From contig CM047806.1 of the NCBI GenBank assembly GCA_026214975.1, positions 79,469,599 through 79,533,598 on the forward strand: a stretch of DNA of 64,000 nucleotides, given 5' to 3'. This document shows, in pieces, positions 27,755-39,255 of the stretch. The notes under the pieces were generated by a model. The model saw nothing but the letters and a program-made list of their open reading frames with translations. It made no database searches and was not told where the DNA came from. A program made the position numbers and the translations under genes. Source of the stretch: Gentiana macrophylla. Taxonomy: Eukaryota; Streptophyta; Magnoliopsida; Gentianales; Gentianaceae. Every line of letters begins with the position of its first letter. Positions within the stretch are counted from its first letter, which is position 1.

Positions 27755-29690
27755 CATGATACTTGCACATTCCATAAAAAATCCACCATACTTGCACTTT
27801 CAATAGAAAATCGATCATACTCGCATATTTCCATAGAAAATCCATGAGACTTTCACTTGTCCACGCAAAATACACGATACTTGCACATTACCACATAATC
27901 CACGATACTTGCACATTTCCAATCAAAATACACGATACTTGCACATTTCCACGTGAAATCCATTGTACTTGCAAATTCTCATGCAAATTACACATACTTT
28001 CACATTTCCATAGAAGATCCTTGATACTTGGATATTTCCATGCCCAATACACAATACATGCCCATTCCACAAAAAATCCATGATATTTGCACATTTCCAT
28101 AGAAAATCCCACATACTTGCACATTTCCATAGAGAATCCATGATGATTGCACGTTTCCATGAAAAAAATACACAATACTTGCACATTTCCATGCTAAATA
28201 CACGATACTTGCACATTTCCACGAAAATTACATTATAATTGCCCATTTCTATAGAAAATCCACCATACTTGCACATTTTTCTACAAAATCCATTATGATG
28301 GCATGTTTCCATGTAAAATACATGATACTCTCACATTTCTATAGAAAATCCAAAATACTTGCACATTTCCATAGAAAATCCATGATGCTTGCACGCTTCA
28401 ATGCAAAATACACGATACTTGCACATTACCACATAAAATGCACGATACTTGGACTTTTCCATGGAAAATACACGATAATTACACATTTCCATGCAAAATA
28501 CACTACACTTGCATATTACCACATAAAATCCATGGTACTTGCACATTACAATGCAAAATACACCATACATGTATATTTTCAAAGAAAATATACCGTACTT
28601 GCACATTTTCACGCAATATACATGATACTTGCACAGTTCCACGTAAAATCAATAATACATGCTAATTTTCTAGCAAAATACACGTACTTAAACATTTCCA
28701 TAGAAGATCCTTGATACTTGCACAGTTCCACGTGAAATCCATGATACTTGTTTATTCCACACAATATCCATTATACATGCACATTTTCATTGAAATTCCA
28801 ACATACGTGCACATTTCCATATAACATCCATGATGTTTGCACATTTCCTGCAAAAAAAACACGATACATGCACATTTCCATGCAAAATGTACTATACTCA
28901 CACATTTACACAGAAAATCCACAATACTTGCACATTTCCATAGAAAATCCATGATGCTTGCACGTTGCCATGCATAATACGGCATAGTTGCACATTACAA
29001 TATAAAATACACGATACTTGCACATTCCCATGCAAAATACACGTACTTGCTCATTTCCCATGAAAATCCACCATACTTGCACATTCTATAGAAAATCCAC
29101 CATACATGCGCATTTCCCTAGAAAATCCATGATACTTGCACTTGTCCATGCAAAATACGCGGTAGTTGCACATTAGAATATAAAATACATGATACTTCAA
29201 CATTTCTGCGCCAAATCCAACATACTTGCACATTCCATAGAAAATCCACCATACATGCAAGAAAATCGACCATACTCGCACATTTCCACAGAAAATCCAT
29301 GATATTTGCACTTGTCCATGCAAAATACACGATATATACTTGCACATTACCACATAAAATCCACGATACTTGCACATTTCCATTCAAAATAAATGATACT
29401 TGCATATTTTCACATGAAATCCACGATACTTGCACATTTTCAAGCAAATTACACGTACTTGCAAATTTCCATAAAAGATCCTTGATACTTGGACATTTCC
29501 ATGAAGAACCCAAGATACTTGCACATTCCACAAAAAATACATGATATTTGCACATTTCTATAGAAAATCCAACATACTTGCACATTTCCATAGAGAATCC
29601 ATGATGCTGGCATGCTTCCATGCAAAAATACACAATACTTGCACATTTCCACGCTAAATACACGATACTTGCACATTTCCACACAAAATA

Positions 29691-31395
29691 TGTTGGTCCC
29701 TTGAAAAGGTTTTGGTTAAGTTTAGAGGGGGGGTGAATAAACTTAACACTTAAAACTTTTGGAGTTAACAAACTCAAGAACTTCACGACTGCGATACCTC
29801 GATGAGTCTGCCGACACCTCGATAGCTTTGCCGATACACGATGAGTTCACTTGATAGTTGAATTTACTGAATTTGTGCAGCGGAATTATATCAAAAATTA
29901 AGCCTTAAAACTTGTTGTTAAATATGATACTAAGTATTAGATACTTAGTAGTGTATGTGTGTGAGTTCAGTTACTAGATTCAGTACGTTGATGTGTATGA
30001 TAAGCTAAAAGCAGAATGTAAATGAAGAAAGTAAGTAGGCAGATTTTATAGTGGTTCCAGGTGGTGTAATCCTGTCAATCCACTCTTCTCCTGTGATGTT
30101 GGAGGTAAATTCACTAGAGATCTTTGATGTAGCTGTTACAAAGATTCCTAAGTTGCTTGTCCTTCACCAATAACTATGGCTTCACAAACTGAAAACTAGG
30201 AGCAGGTAGGATTGTTTGCTCCAAAGTCTTCCACTGGTCCTTGAAGGGTAGGATTGCCTCTTCACCGGCTCCACCACAAACAATGATCTTTCACACTCAA
30301 CAAATGCTTCTTTGTCTTCACAGAGTTCTTTGTAAAATAAAGATTGAATCAAGTAAATGATTCGCAAAGCAGCCTTGATTAGGATGATATAATCAGCAGC
30401 TTGCAGTTTTCAAGTGTGTAAACTTGATGTAGCTTGAATATAGAATACACTTGAAGATTTTCTCTGGATAAGTAGTATTAAGCTCAGTAGGTTTAGCAGG
30501 GTGTTCTTGCGCCTCAGAATTATCTCTTATATTTTTCTCTTAAAAGTTCATCATCTTTTTCTGAGTTGAAAGTCCTCTATTTATAGGTAGGAGTCCATGT
30601 GACTTGTATTTGAAATTCAAATAAGACCGTTCCTGGTTTTGTCGCATTTGACTTGCTTTCGTCACTATTTATAGGATCGATAATTATCGAGAATCCTTTT
30701 GATGAATGCGATCATCCACCCTTTGACTTAAAACCATTGGATAAAGTCCGAATCATCCCAACGTCTCTTTTAATCTCAGCCATTGATTTGTTTGATAAAT
30801 CAGAGGTAGTTGGCTGTCCTTATCCATGTAATCTTCCAATGTAATCTTGAATTAACCGAGGTATATATCAAGAGGTTCATCGATCTCTTTGAGATACCTA
30901 TCGATCTATTGAACTATAATTATTTGTGTTTAAAACACAATGCGTGAGACTTATTTTATCTAACTTTTATTTGTGAAGTTAGATTACACCTTTTGCAAAT
31001 AACTAAGTTCCAATCACCATTCAACTTAAGGAACTTAGACCTTCTACACAAGGTATATGTAATCAGTTTAGGTCATCACAGACTTGCCTAAATTCTGATT
31101 CCATATCCTTGACTTTAATTACTATGTTTGATCCCTTAGCCTTCATTAACTGAGTTTGAGCCCTCACCTTTCCGGTCTTCAAAGAGGTTCCTCGACTAGT
31201 CTCATCGACCTATCTACCCTATCGATATAGAACGATCACGATATAAATCGGTGACTATTACGAGGCTTGTTTGATCAAACCTAGTCAAAGATCAAACTCT
31301 AATAAGCCTATACATTTGATCTAGACATCTTTTTGCCTTTGCTCTATAACAGTTAGTCTGGCACTCATCACTAAAACTTAAAAATAAGTCAAACA
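29691..31395 (-). repeat. element A 3' LTR
   Basis: This 1705-bp LTR begins TGTTGGTCCC on the plus strand (TG end) and ends CA at 31395, next to the PPT. Its left end joins satellite directly. Sequence and length match the solo LTR at 40468-42172. Sub-blocks such as GGTTCCAGGTGGTGTAATCC (about 30053) are also present in the right-hand LTR of element B. Confidence 0.88.
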
Positions 31396-31409
31396 ATTTC
31401 CCCCTTTTT
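31396..31409 (-). promoter_or_regulatory. element A polypurine tract
   Basis: On the minus strand this reads AAAAAGGGGGAAAT immediately before the 3' LTR. It is the expected plus-strand primer for copia elements and matches the equivalent site of element B. Confidence 0.8.
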
Positions 31410-31572
31410 GGTGATGATGGCACTACCATCACCTAACAACAAAGCAAAAAGATTAAAACAAAAACAGAACAAATTTCAGTCATATCTCATTATAATCATT
31501 TGTTCTAAGTATTACTGATCTAGATCTGACAAAGATAAAAGCAGTTAAGTATCTTTGATCTCACTGTCTTCT

Positions 31573-32810
31573 TTATCTATCTTGTCTAGCCTTCTCCACT
31601 TGCTCTTGGTAGGCTCTGATTTCTTCTATCATGTCTCTCATCCATTCATTTTCAATCAAAGTGAAATCAATGTAGGGATTCACTTCTTTCCACCACTTCC
31701 ATGCTTCAGGTAGGATGAGATTGATTTGATTCACTCTGAATCCAAATTTCATGTATAATTCTTTGAATTCATCAAGTGAGTCCTTTGCTTTGGTGATAGG
31801 CAAACTCCTTTCACCTCTACCACTTCTTCCACCTCTATAACTTGCCCTTAAGGCTTTGACTCTTGCTTCCTAAAACTTCAATCCCATGAATGAGTTTAGA
31901 CCTTCATGAAATCCCTTGTCATGATAAGGTTTCCTCCTGTTAAAGTACTCATTCTTGTATTGTTTAAGGAGATCATCAGTAAGTTGAACTCTGCCAGGTG
32001 CAGGTTCCCTGAATGTATTTGTCTCAATCTCCTATTTTTTCTTGGCAAAAATCCTTGCAGCCTCTTTTTCTACTGCTGTTTGGCCCTCTTCCCCCTTAGT
32101 GACATCATCAACAAAATGGGATAGCAGGCCATGAACACTCTCCTGTGTGATAACCAGAGTACTCAGTTGTCCTTCCATAATTTTAGTTCTTGTATCAACT
32201 AAAGTAATCCTTGATTGCAAAGTCTGCTCCAGTAGATTTATCCTCTCAGTAAGCTTAGGATCCAATCCAGCAGGTTGAGATGTTCCAGCAGCCTCAGCAG
32301 GCTAAGGTGTTTCAGCAAGTTCATCAATTTTTTGATGGATAGATGCAAGTTGGTCTTTCAAAAACTTTTCCTTCAGTGTATTTCCTTGCTTGATTCCCCT
32401 CACATCTAGAATAAGATCATTAACATCATTTTGAGTAGATGTGAAGTTTGAAGCAACTGTTTCAGTAGATTGTCTATTGTTGTCCACTAGCTTCATCAGT
32501 TCTTCAAATCTTTGTTCCTGCCTGTCAAGTTGAGCTCTTAACTGTGTTATGTCATTTCTGACAGCCCTCAACTCTTCCACAACATGTTCTGGTACTCCAC
32601 CAGTCATTCTCCAGTAATTCCATCAGCAGGGTCTTCTACATTATATTGTGCCCTTTGTCTGCTGATGACCATTGCTCTGCTCATATCTCTCCTAGCAGGG
32701 GGAGGTCCTTCACCAAGAATATCTTCCATTATTGGATCTTGTGCAGGGTCATCAGCAACAACTTCTTCCTCAGACAGTTGAAACTCTTCATCACTGTAGT
32801 TATAGTCCAA
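31573..32810 (-). pseudogene. element A post-pol ORF, C-terminal third
   Basis: Several minus-strand fragments in different frames (31573-31803, 32032-32265, 32302-32607, 32604-32810) are the broken end of the ORF that follows pol. The 32302-32607 piece is rich in heptad-like Leu/Gln/Glu (LRAQLDRQEQRFEELMKLV) and looks like a coiled coil. The last piece contains ILPEAWKWWKEVNPY and ends shortly before the PPT. It aligns in position and style with the end of the element B frame, where LFESWNIWASV occupies the same place. I see no membrane segment. The role is unknown. In Sireviruses this place is held by an optional ORF called envelope-like, but nothing here shows an envelope. Confidence 0.55.
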
Positions 32811-32904
32811 CAGTTGTTCATCATCATCATTAACAACAGACTGTTGACCATCCTTCCCTACAGTGGTCTTGACTCCAGTGAGGCTCCACTACAAGCAGAC
32901 CTCT

Positions 32905-34509
32905 TCAACAACAACGGCAAAGCAGGGTTTCCTCCAAACCCAAAGTTTGTTCCAACCTTTGTCCAGTCTTTGTTTGAGACTCAGTGACTGTATACCTCTG
33001 TTCCAACCTATGTGCATGTGCTGTTTGGTCCTCAGCAACCTGTACCTCCACTTCTTGCCTTGATTCTTGTGCAATAAATGCTACAATAACTTGATCAGGG
33101 AATATGTCCATATTTTCTTGTTGAAATTCCCTAATATCTCCAATCCTTCTCAGAAGATTTGCAGTGTTGGTTAGAGTGCTTTCAGTGTCAATCCAGTATT
33201 GATATCGAATTGAATCCTCAGAACTGACACTTGGCTCATTTTGATCAGTAACCCTCTCATCACTTGAATCCACAGTTTGTTGATCATCAACATGTTCAAC
33301 AGGTTCTTCAACAAATAAGGGATCTATCTCACCAACCATTCTGTTTGCACCAATGTCAATGCCCTCACTGATTTGTGCCTCAATATCATCCATGGTGAGA
33401 TGTTCCACATCCTCATCCATCAGTCCAGTTTGCTGTTCCTCTGTGGATTGACCAACATCAGTAGACTGCACTACCCTTGGTTAAGTGAACATGGCAGTTC
33501 CACTGGTTTCTCCTGGACCAGAGGGATGATTGTCATCAGAATCAGATGATGAGGAGTCATCATCATCACCTCTTGGAACCCTGAACTTGATACCCTCTTC
33601 TTTCTGTTGATCATCAAACAAATCCATTAGCCTTGATTGCTGTAAGGTGGTTTCAACCTGATCCAACAGATTCTCCACTCCCAGTCTTTCAAAAGCCCAT
33701 TCTTCAAAGTCTGTCATTGGTTCTGCAGCTGGCTTTTGTCTTTTATAGTATCCAAACATCCATTGGAAATAATTAGCCACCCACGGGAGCTTTGGATCAA
33801 CATACCCTTCTTTCCTCTTTTTCTCATGTCTTTCATAGGGCATGAATGACCTTCTGGGAGCTGTTCCAGTACCTTGCTAACCTTCAAAGGTCTCAACAAG
33901 TAGATTCAAAGTTTCTTCTACAGATGTCTCAAGGTCAGTAGGTTGCTCAGGTTTAATATTAGTTCCTACTACCTCCATCTGTACAATGCTTGGTTCCCCC
34001 TGACTTATATGCTCATCAGCAGGGTTAGCAGCAGACTGCTCTTCCCCCTGAATTATTGCAGGACTTGCAAGGTCTTGTACCAATACTTCAACTTCCACAG
34101 TAGGTGTTGAATCAGTGGGTTGCTGTGGTTCTTCAACAGGTTCTACAGCAGGCTCAGGTATAGTAGACTGCTGTAGTTCTCCAACAGATTGCTCAACAAC
34201 AAACTGTGCAGTTTTAGATGGCTTAGCAGCCTCTTCTGGTGAGGATTCAATAATTTCTTCAGCAGACTCATGTATAGTAGACTGTTGTGATTCTCCAGCA
34301 GGTTGCTCAACAACAACCTCTGCATCCTCATTAGGCTTGATGATTGTTAAAGGTTCTGCCTCAATATCCTTTTCTACTTCTTCTACTTCTTCTTCATGTT
34401 CCCTTTGAGCCTCCAAAACTTTCAATTGTTTCCCCTTGCCATATTTCTTCTTCTTCTTGGCAATCTCCTTCATTCTTTTGGAAAGGGAGTCATCTTCAAT
34501 CTCAATCAC
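32905..34509 (-). pseudogene. element A post-pol ORF, acidic middle part
   Basis: Three successive fragments (33877-34509, 33481-33843, 32905-33471) form an acidic, low-complexity middle region. The first opens with a basic patch (KRMKEIAKKKKKYGKGKQLK, possibly a nuclear signal), then has two copies of a roughly 40-residue unit containing VEQ-GE-QQSTI and Pro/Glu-rich spacers. The second piece has the most folded-looking sequence (LPWVANYFQWMFGYYKRQKP) followed by a poly-Asp/Ser run. The third is Glu/Asp/Gln-rich. The breaks are single stops or frame changes. No catalytic motif is recognised. Confidence 0.5.
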
Positions 34510-34670
34510 AGTAGACTTTCTCTTTCTACTGGCTTCCTTCTGTTGCTCCCTTAAAACTTTAGCAACAGTTTTCTTCCTTGCAGCAGTAGGTTCAGTAACC
34601 TCAATCTCTACATCTGGTCCTCGGTGGGACGCTAGATTTCAATTTGTTTGTTTTCTTGTCTTTCTAGGCT

Positions 34671-35573
34671 TTAACATCTCAGTAATCTTCTTGTATCAGC
34701 AACCTTTCTTTTCTCTGTAGTCTTCTTTGGTGCAGCAGACTCAACGGTTTTCTTGACCTGCTCACCACCAGTATCACCATCATTTCCATCATCATCACTC
34801 TCAGCAGCCTCAACAACACCTTCTTCATCATCATCCAGACCAGGGATAGCATAATCAATCTCTTTCTTGTATCTGGATTGGTTTATTTTCTCAGGTGCCA
34901 CATCATGAATCTCCAAATGATTCAGCAGGGCCTGAACCATTAATCCTAAGAGTAAGGCCTTGGATTTCCTTTTCCCTTCTCTTTCTTCTTTGGCTACTTT
35001 CTTCATGTAGTGGATAAAGTATCCAGCCCAATCAAATTTCATACTTCTGCAGATAATCATCAGCAGCTCTATCTTGGGTCCTGATAGAGTATCCATACTT
35101 CCAACCAGCCCTAATATGTTCTTAGCAATGATTTTGCTCAGCAGGTTGTACTCATAACCAATATGTTTCACATTCATGCCTAGAGTTGATTTGATGGCAT
35201 CATTGGTCTTGATTCTTTCAACAAAATCATTCCTTGACAAACCCATTTCTTCAGGATTTACAGGAGCATCTATTACTTCATCAAAACCAAAAACTTCCCT
35301 CAGCAGACTTGAGGAAACTTCAATTTCTTGAGCATTCACAGTTGTTTTGAATGCTTCTTCTCCTTCCTTTATCACAATATTCTTCCAAAAACTGACAACA
35401 TTTGTGTAAGAGATTATTTCCAATCTTATGTTCAGTACATTCTCCAGGCCTTCATATCTCCTTATTCTTCGACCAATGTTAATAGCTAACTCTGTTTTAT
35501 TAGCATCAACAACAAAACCTCTCACACTTTGGCTTGTTCCAACTTGAACATCAGTATCAGTATTTTCCGCCAT
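34671..35573 (-). CDS. element A post-pol ORF, N-terminal domain
   Basis: This 300-codon open frame starts at a true ATG (35573) and holds the best-conserved part of the extra ORF. Residues about 25-220 look globular (LREVFGFDEV near 90, then EYNLLSKIIAKNILG and a helical stretch ending LMVQALLNHLEIH). After that comes an acidic Asp-rich linker and a basic end. Element B encodes a clear homologue at 50028-50711, where EFNFLSKMLANCIIG and LVVQRILDHFGI occupy matching places. The family is not one I can name with certainty, and no envelope, protease or nuclease motif is visible. The ATG lies about 650 nt after the RNase H stop and about 110 nt after a TATA box, which suggests expression from its own transcript. 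The frame ends at a likely frameshift near 34671. Confidence 0.6.
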   Translation of the reverse strand: MAENTDTDVQVGTSQSVRGFVVDANKTELAINIGRRIRRYEGLENVLNIRLEIISYTNVVSFWKNIVIKEGEEAFKTTVNAQEIEVSSSLLREVFGFDEVIDAPVNPEEMGLSRNDFVERIKTNDAIKSTLGMNVKHIGYEYNLLSKIIAKNILGLVGSMDTLSGPKIELLMIICRSMKFDWAGYFIHYMKKVAKEEREGKRKSKALLLGLMVQALLNHLEIHDVAPEKINQSRYKKEIDYAIPGLDDDEEGVVEAAESDDDGNDGDTGGEQVKKTVESAAPKKTTEKRKVADTRRLLRC

Positions 35574-36220
35574 TGTTAAAAGAAAAAGATGAAGAAGAAA
35601 GCTTGTAAATATGTGTTCACACAGTGTAAAAACAGAGATATAATCAGATTTGCAGTAGAGTGTGCTTTTGTCTATAGGTCTGTATATATAGACAGAGTGT
35701 GGTTGTAACTGTCAGTGCACGTACATCCACATTAACCATGATTAATCTGAGTAACTGCTAACTTGACACGTGGCCCATTTCTTCTCCATAACGTTTGTAA
35801 CCGTTAGATCGTGTTAACTGAGGTTATAAAGGATAAAATAAATATCCCGCCAATCTGCTTTTTGACTTTAATAAGTTTGACTATGTAACCTAATATTATT
35901 GAGACTTGTCATCGGCGAGGTTGGTTCGACGACTGCCGACATAGTGTCTCCATGACTCTTTGATAAGGTCACTCTGTTGATGCTTAAATTCCTTTGTATT
36001 GTCCAACTGATAATACAAGATGAAGTTTAATACCAATGATCGATCACATCAAGTGAGCTCACCCAACATGACAAAGACCAATCCCCTTGGCAACCTCATT
36101 TGCTTAATTGTCCAACAATAAGTACATGGAATTGTTGATACCAATGACTAATCTGCTAAGTGAGCTCACCCAACATAGCAAAGACTAATCCCATGGTGAA
36201 TTCCAGTACACTGCTGAATA
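35574..36220 (-). promoter_or_regulatory. putative internal promoter between pol and the extra ORF of element A
   Basis: The 647-bp gap between the RNase H stop and the next ATG has no coding sequence. On the minus strand it carries TATATATA at 35683-35690, about 110 nt before the ATG, and a perfect G-box/ABRE-like CACGTGGC core (written on the plus strand at 35767-35774) about 80 bp further upstream. A start about 30 nt after the TATA box would leave a leader of about 80 nt. Element B has the same arrangement. Function is inferred from layout only. Confidence 0.45.
35998..36195. repeat. tandem duplication in the post-pol gap, period about 100 bp
   Basis: TGTCCAAC, ATACCAATGA, GTGAGCTCACCCAACAT and CAAAGAC-AATCCC occur in this order twice. 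GAGCTC inside GTGAGCTCAC is palindromic. It lies upstream of the putative internal promoter and could hold duplicated regulatory sites. Confidence 0.65.
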
Positions 36221-36729
36221 TCAGTCAACTTTAATGATTCCAAGTTCTATCCTTAATTTGGCAAATCTTTCACTATCCAATGGTTTAGTGAAAATATCAG
36301 CAAGTTGATCTTCAGTAGGGATATACAGAACCACCGCATTCTTCTTTTCAACATGATCTCGTAAAAAATGATGTCTCACATCAATGTGCTTAGTTCTTGA
36401 GTGCAAAGCAGGATTTTCTGTGATTGCAATTGCACTTGTGTTGTCACACATGATTGGAATTTCCTTTTCTTCAATTCCATAGTCCCTTAACTGTTGTCTT
36501 AGCCAAAGTATTTGTGCACGACAACTTCCAAAGAACAATGTATTCAAACCCGGCAGTGGAAGTTGATATAGAAGAATTTCTTCTTCGAACCAGAAACCAG
36601 TCTATTTCCCATTAAGCGATTGTGTTCTGTGGTGCTTTTTCTATCAATCTTGCATCCAGCATAATCAGAATCTGAGTAGGATACAACCTTGAAACTTCCA
36701 TCCTTGGAATACCATATCCCTACTCCCAA
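36221..36729 (-). pseudogene. element A RNase H
   Basis: Two fragments cover the copia RNase H, which removes RNA from the RNA/DNA hybrid during reverse transcription. The first (36544-36729) contains SYSDSDYAGCKIDRKST, with the first catalytic Asp region. The second (36221-36547) has PIMCDNTSAIAITENP, SRTKHIDVRHHFLRDHV and the family-typical end TEDQLADIFTKPL. Parts between them are scrambled by a frameshift near 36545. The stop at 36221 marks the end of pol. The wording of the C-terminal block resembles Sirevirus elements. The copy is inactive because its frames do not connect. Confidence 0.85.
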
Positions 36730-36866
36730 AGTCTATTTTAGGTACTTGAGAACTCTTTTGACTACTCCTAAATGACTTTCTTTAGGTTTGGATTGAAATC
36801 TTGCACAAACACCTACAACAAAGGATATATCCGGTCTGTTGGCAGTAAGGTACAGCAGACTCCCTA

Positions 36867-37605
36867 TCATCCTTCTGTATAAGGTCTGATCAACATCTTT
36901 GCCTTCTTTATCTTCATCTGTTTAACTTGCAATCCCAAAAAGTAGTTCATTTCTCCCATCATACTCATTTGGAATTTGCTCTTCATTAGATTTGCAAACT
37001 TCTCACATAGCAATTCATTTTCATAACCAAAGATTATGTCATCAACATAAATCTGTACCAGCAGGGTGCTGTCCTTCTCATTGATTATGAAAAGAGTCTT
37101 ATCAATGGTGCTTTTTGTGAAACCATTGTCCACCAAGAACTGAGATAGAGTCTCATACCATGCTCTTGGTGCTTGTTTCAAACCATAAAGTGCTTTGTTG
37201 AGTCTATACACATTATCTTCTTGATCTTTAACTTCAAATCCAGGAGGTTGCTGAACATACACTTCCTCCTCTAGAATGCCATTCAAGAAAGCACTTTTGA
37301 CATCCATTTGATAAACCTTGAAGTTCTTATATGCAAAGCATGTGCCAAGAATAATCGATAGCTTCCAATCTTGCAGCAGTGCATATGTTTCATCAAAATC
37401 TATTCATTCGCTTGAGAATAGCCCTTTGCAACTAGTCTGGCCTTATTCCTTACAATGGTACCAGATTCATCAAGTTTGTTTCTGTATACCCATTTTGTAC
37501 CAATGATATTAGCATGACTAGGCCTTTCAACTAGTGTCCAAACTTGATTTCTTTCAAATTCATTTAATTCTTCTTGCATAGCAATTATCCAATCTGGATC
37601 TGAAA
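36867..37605 (-). pseudogene. element A reverse transcriptase
   Basis: The N-terminal part (about 37320-37605) reads WIIAMQEELNEFERNQVW and TKWVYRNKLDESG, and is interrupted by a TAG. The main frame (36867-37307) carries MDVKSAFLNGILEEEVYVQQ, LYGLKQAPRAWY and the catalytic YVDDIIFG, then MSMMGEMNYFLGLQV. These are the standard Ty1/copia RT blocks in order. The frame is lost near 36867 in the thumb/connection region. It would have copied element RNA into DNA in virus-like particles. The break makes this copy non-functional. Confidence 0.9.
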
Positions 37606-37849
37606 TTGCTTCTTCAACAACTTTAGGTTCAACTTGAGATAGAAAACAAGTAAATATTGCTTCTAATTGTCTTCTAGTCCTTACACCTTGCTGAATGTTG
37701 CCAATGACGTGTTATTGAGGGTGATCCCTTAATCATTGTGGATTAAGTTAGATTGATTCTCGGTAACCTCATCTTGATGAGGGTCTGCTGTATCTTCAAC
37801 CAGGGGTTCAGCGAGATCCTTGAACCGCCGATTGTTGCATCAAGTAGTG

Positions 37850-38800
37850 TCACCAGCAGGTGTTGTTGAGGGTAGAATCAGAAAATTTTAAGTCATTAAA
37901 CCTTTCCAAAACTTCAACACAATCTGGATCAGGGACTTGTAAGTTCTCAGCAGGTTCACAACCTTCATCTTCCATACCAGTGAACTTAGGTTCATCAAAC
38001 ACAACATGTATTGTTTCTTCATGTTTCAGTGACCTCTTGTTCAGTACCCTGAATGCCTTGCTGACTGAAGAATATCCCAAGAAAATTCCTTCATCTGATT
38101 TAGGTTGGAATGTCTTCAAATGTTCCTTATGATTCAAGATAAAACACTTACTTTCAAATGGATGGAAATAAGATATATTGGGTTTTCTTCCATTCCAAAC
38201 CTCATAAGGTGTCTTTGACTTCTTGTTCATCGATGTTCTGTTTTGTGTATAGCATGTTTGTATTAAGCTGCTTGATTTAATACCTTCGAGGCGACAATGC
38301 TTCACAAATCATTGTCCTTCTGCTTCTTTTAAAGTCCTGTTTCTTCTTTCAAAGAACCCCATTTTTTGAGGTGTACCAGCAATGACAAGTTGATGTACTA
38401 CACCATTCTGTTCACAGTATTCTCTTATAACTTTATTAAGAAAATCAGTACCCTTTTCTGATCTGATTTTTACTACTGTTAAACTTTTCTCATTTTGTAA
38501 CCTCTTTAAAAGATCAGGCATCTTCTTGAGTGTTTCACTTTTCTTGTTCATAAATACCACCCAAGTGTATCTAGAATGATCATCCACAACCACTAAGGTG
38601 TATTTCTTTCCTGTAACACTTGTTGGTGTAACTGGTCCAAAAAGATCGATATGCATCAGCTCCAAGACTCTATTAGTTGATTGCTTAGTCTTTGATTTGA
38701 AGCTTGATTTGGTCTGTTTACCTTGCTGACATGCATCACATATAGTATCTTTCTTGAATGTGATCTCAGGTAAACCAATCACCAGTTTCTTCTTCACCAA
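37850..38800 (-). pseudogene. element A integrase
   Basis: The upstream fragment (38309-38800) has the zinc-binding end (CDACQQGKQ) and the core with HIDLFGPV (first catalytic Asp) and the region of the third acidic residue (ERRNRTL). The second catalytic position reads SEKGTDF instead of the usual SD-G-EF, so the Asp appears replaced by Glu. After a frameshift near 38306 the frame at 37850-38305 continues with TPYEVWNGRKPNISYFHPFE and GIFLGYSSVSKAFRVLN, typical of the copia integrase C-terminal region. The substitution and the frame break both indicate an inactive enzyme. Confidence 0.88.
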
Positions 38801-39240
38801 CTGATTGTGTCATCAAAATTTAAGTGATTTAATTTCTTGTGCCATAACCAATTAAGTTCTGACTTGGTATGCACAATCAAGCGTTTTGGAAGGCTGCGAT
38901 AGACCAATCCACAATGTACATGTTTTGTTGTCTTACGCCACCAATACAACTTGATCACCTCTTTCGCGATGACAATACTGATTGTTTTTGTCAAAAGTGA
39001 CCTTGTATCCCATGTCACTGAATTGTCCGATTGCTCAGCAAGTTGTAGTCGAGTCCTTCCACATAAGCAACATTTTTTATTGTAAGTCCATTCCTCACAA
39101 GTGTGCCATATCCTCTTGTATATCCAGGTGTATTTTTGTTGCCAAAATTCACCCTTGGACCATCCTTTGTCACAAAATTTGACAAACAGTGCTTATTCTT
39201 TGTCATATGTCTGGAACATCCACTGTCAAAGTACCAGACA
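38794..39240 (-). pseudogene. element A protease and GAG-pre-integrase domain
   Basis: Near 39210-39240 the minus strand encodes VWYFDSGCSRHMT, the aspartic protease signature DSG of Ty1/copia, followed by VNFGNKNTPGYTRGYG. The frame at 38794-39018 then carries LNWLWHKKLNHLNF, the GAG-pre-integrase motif that begins integrase. Stops separate the two. The protease would have cleaved the Gag-Pol polyprotein. Confidence 0.85.
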
Positions 39241-39255
39241 CCCTACAAAACAAAG

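Larger units (their letters stand above)
17031..29690 (+). repeat. 30-bp satellite array, block 2 (largest)
   Basis: This is the same monomer, orientation and variant set as block 1, running 12.7 kb without foreign sequence. Rare-variant runs recur in fixed order. For example, the segment starting ACTCTCACATTTCTATAG (18496) is also at 6896, 28328 and 43142. The block contains the 3.94-kb tandem duplication listed separately. It ends at the LTR of element A. Confidence 0.97.

Noticed and set aside
32584..34720. Plus-strand Ser-rich and Cys-rich frames in element A
   Set aside because: These are antisense shadows of the acidic minus-strand ORF and mirror its codon bias.
31573..35573. Viral envelope gene in element A
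   Set aside because: The position fits the envelope-like ORF of Sireviruses, but I see no signal peptide, membrane segment or fusion-like motif. The sequence is acidic and coiled-coil-rich.
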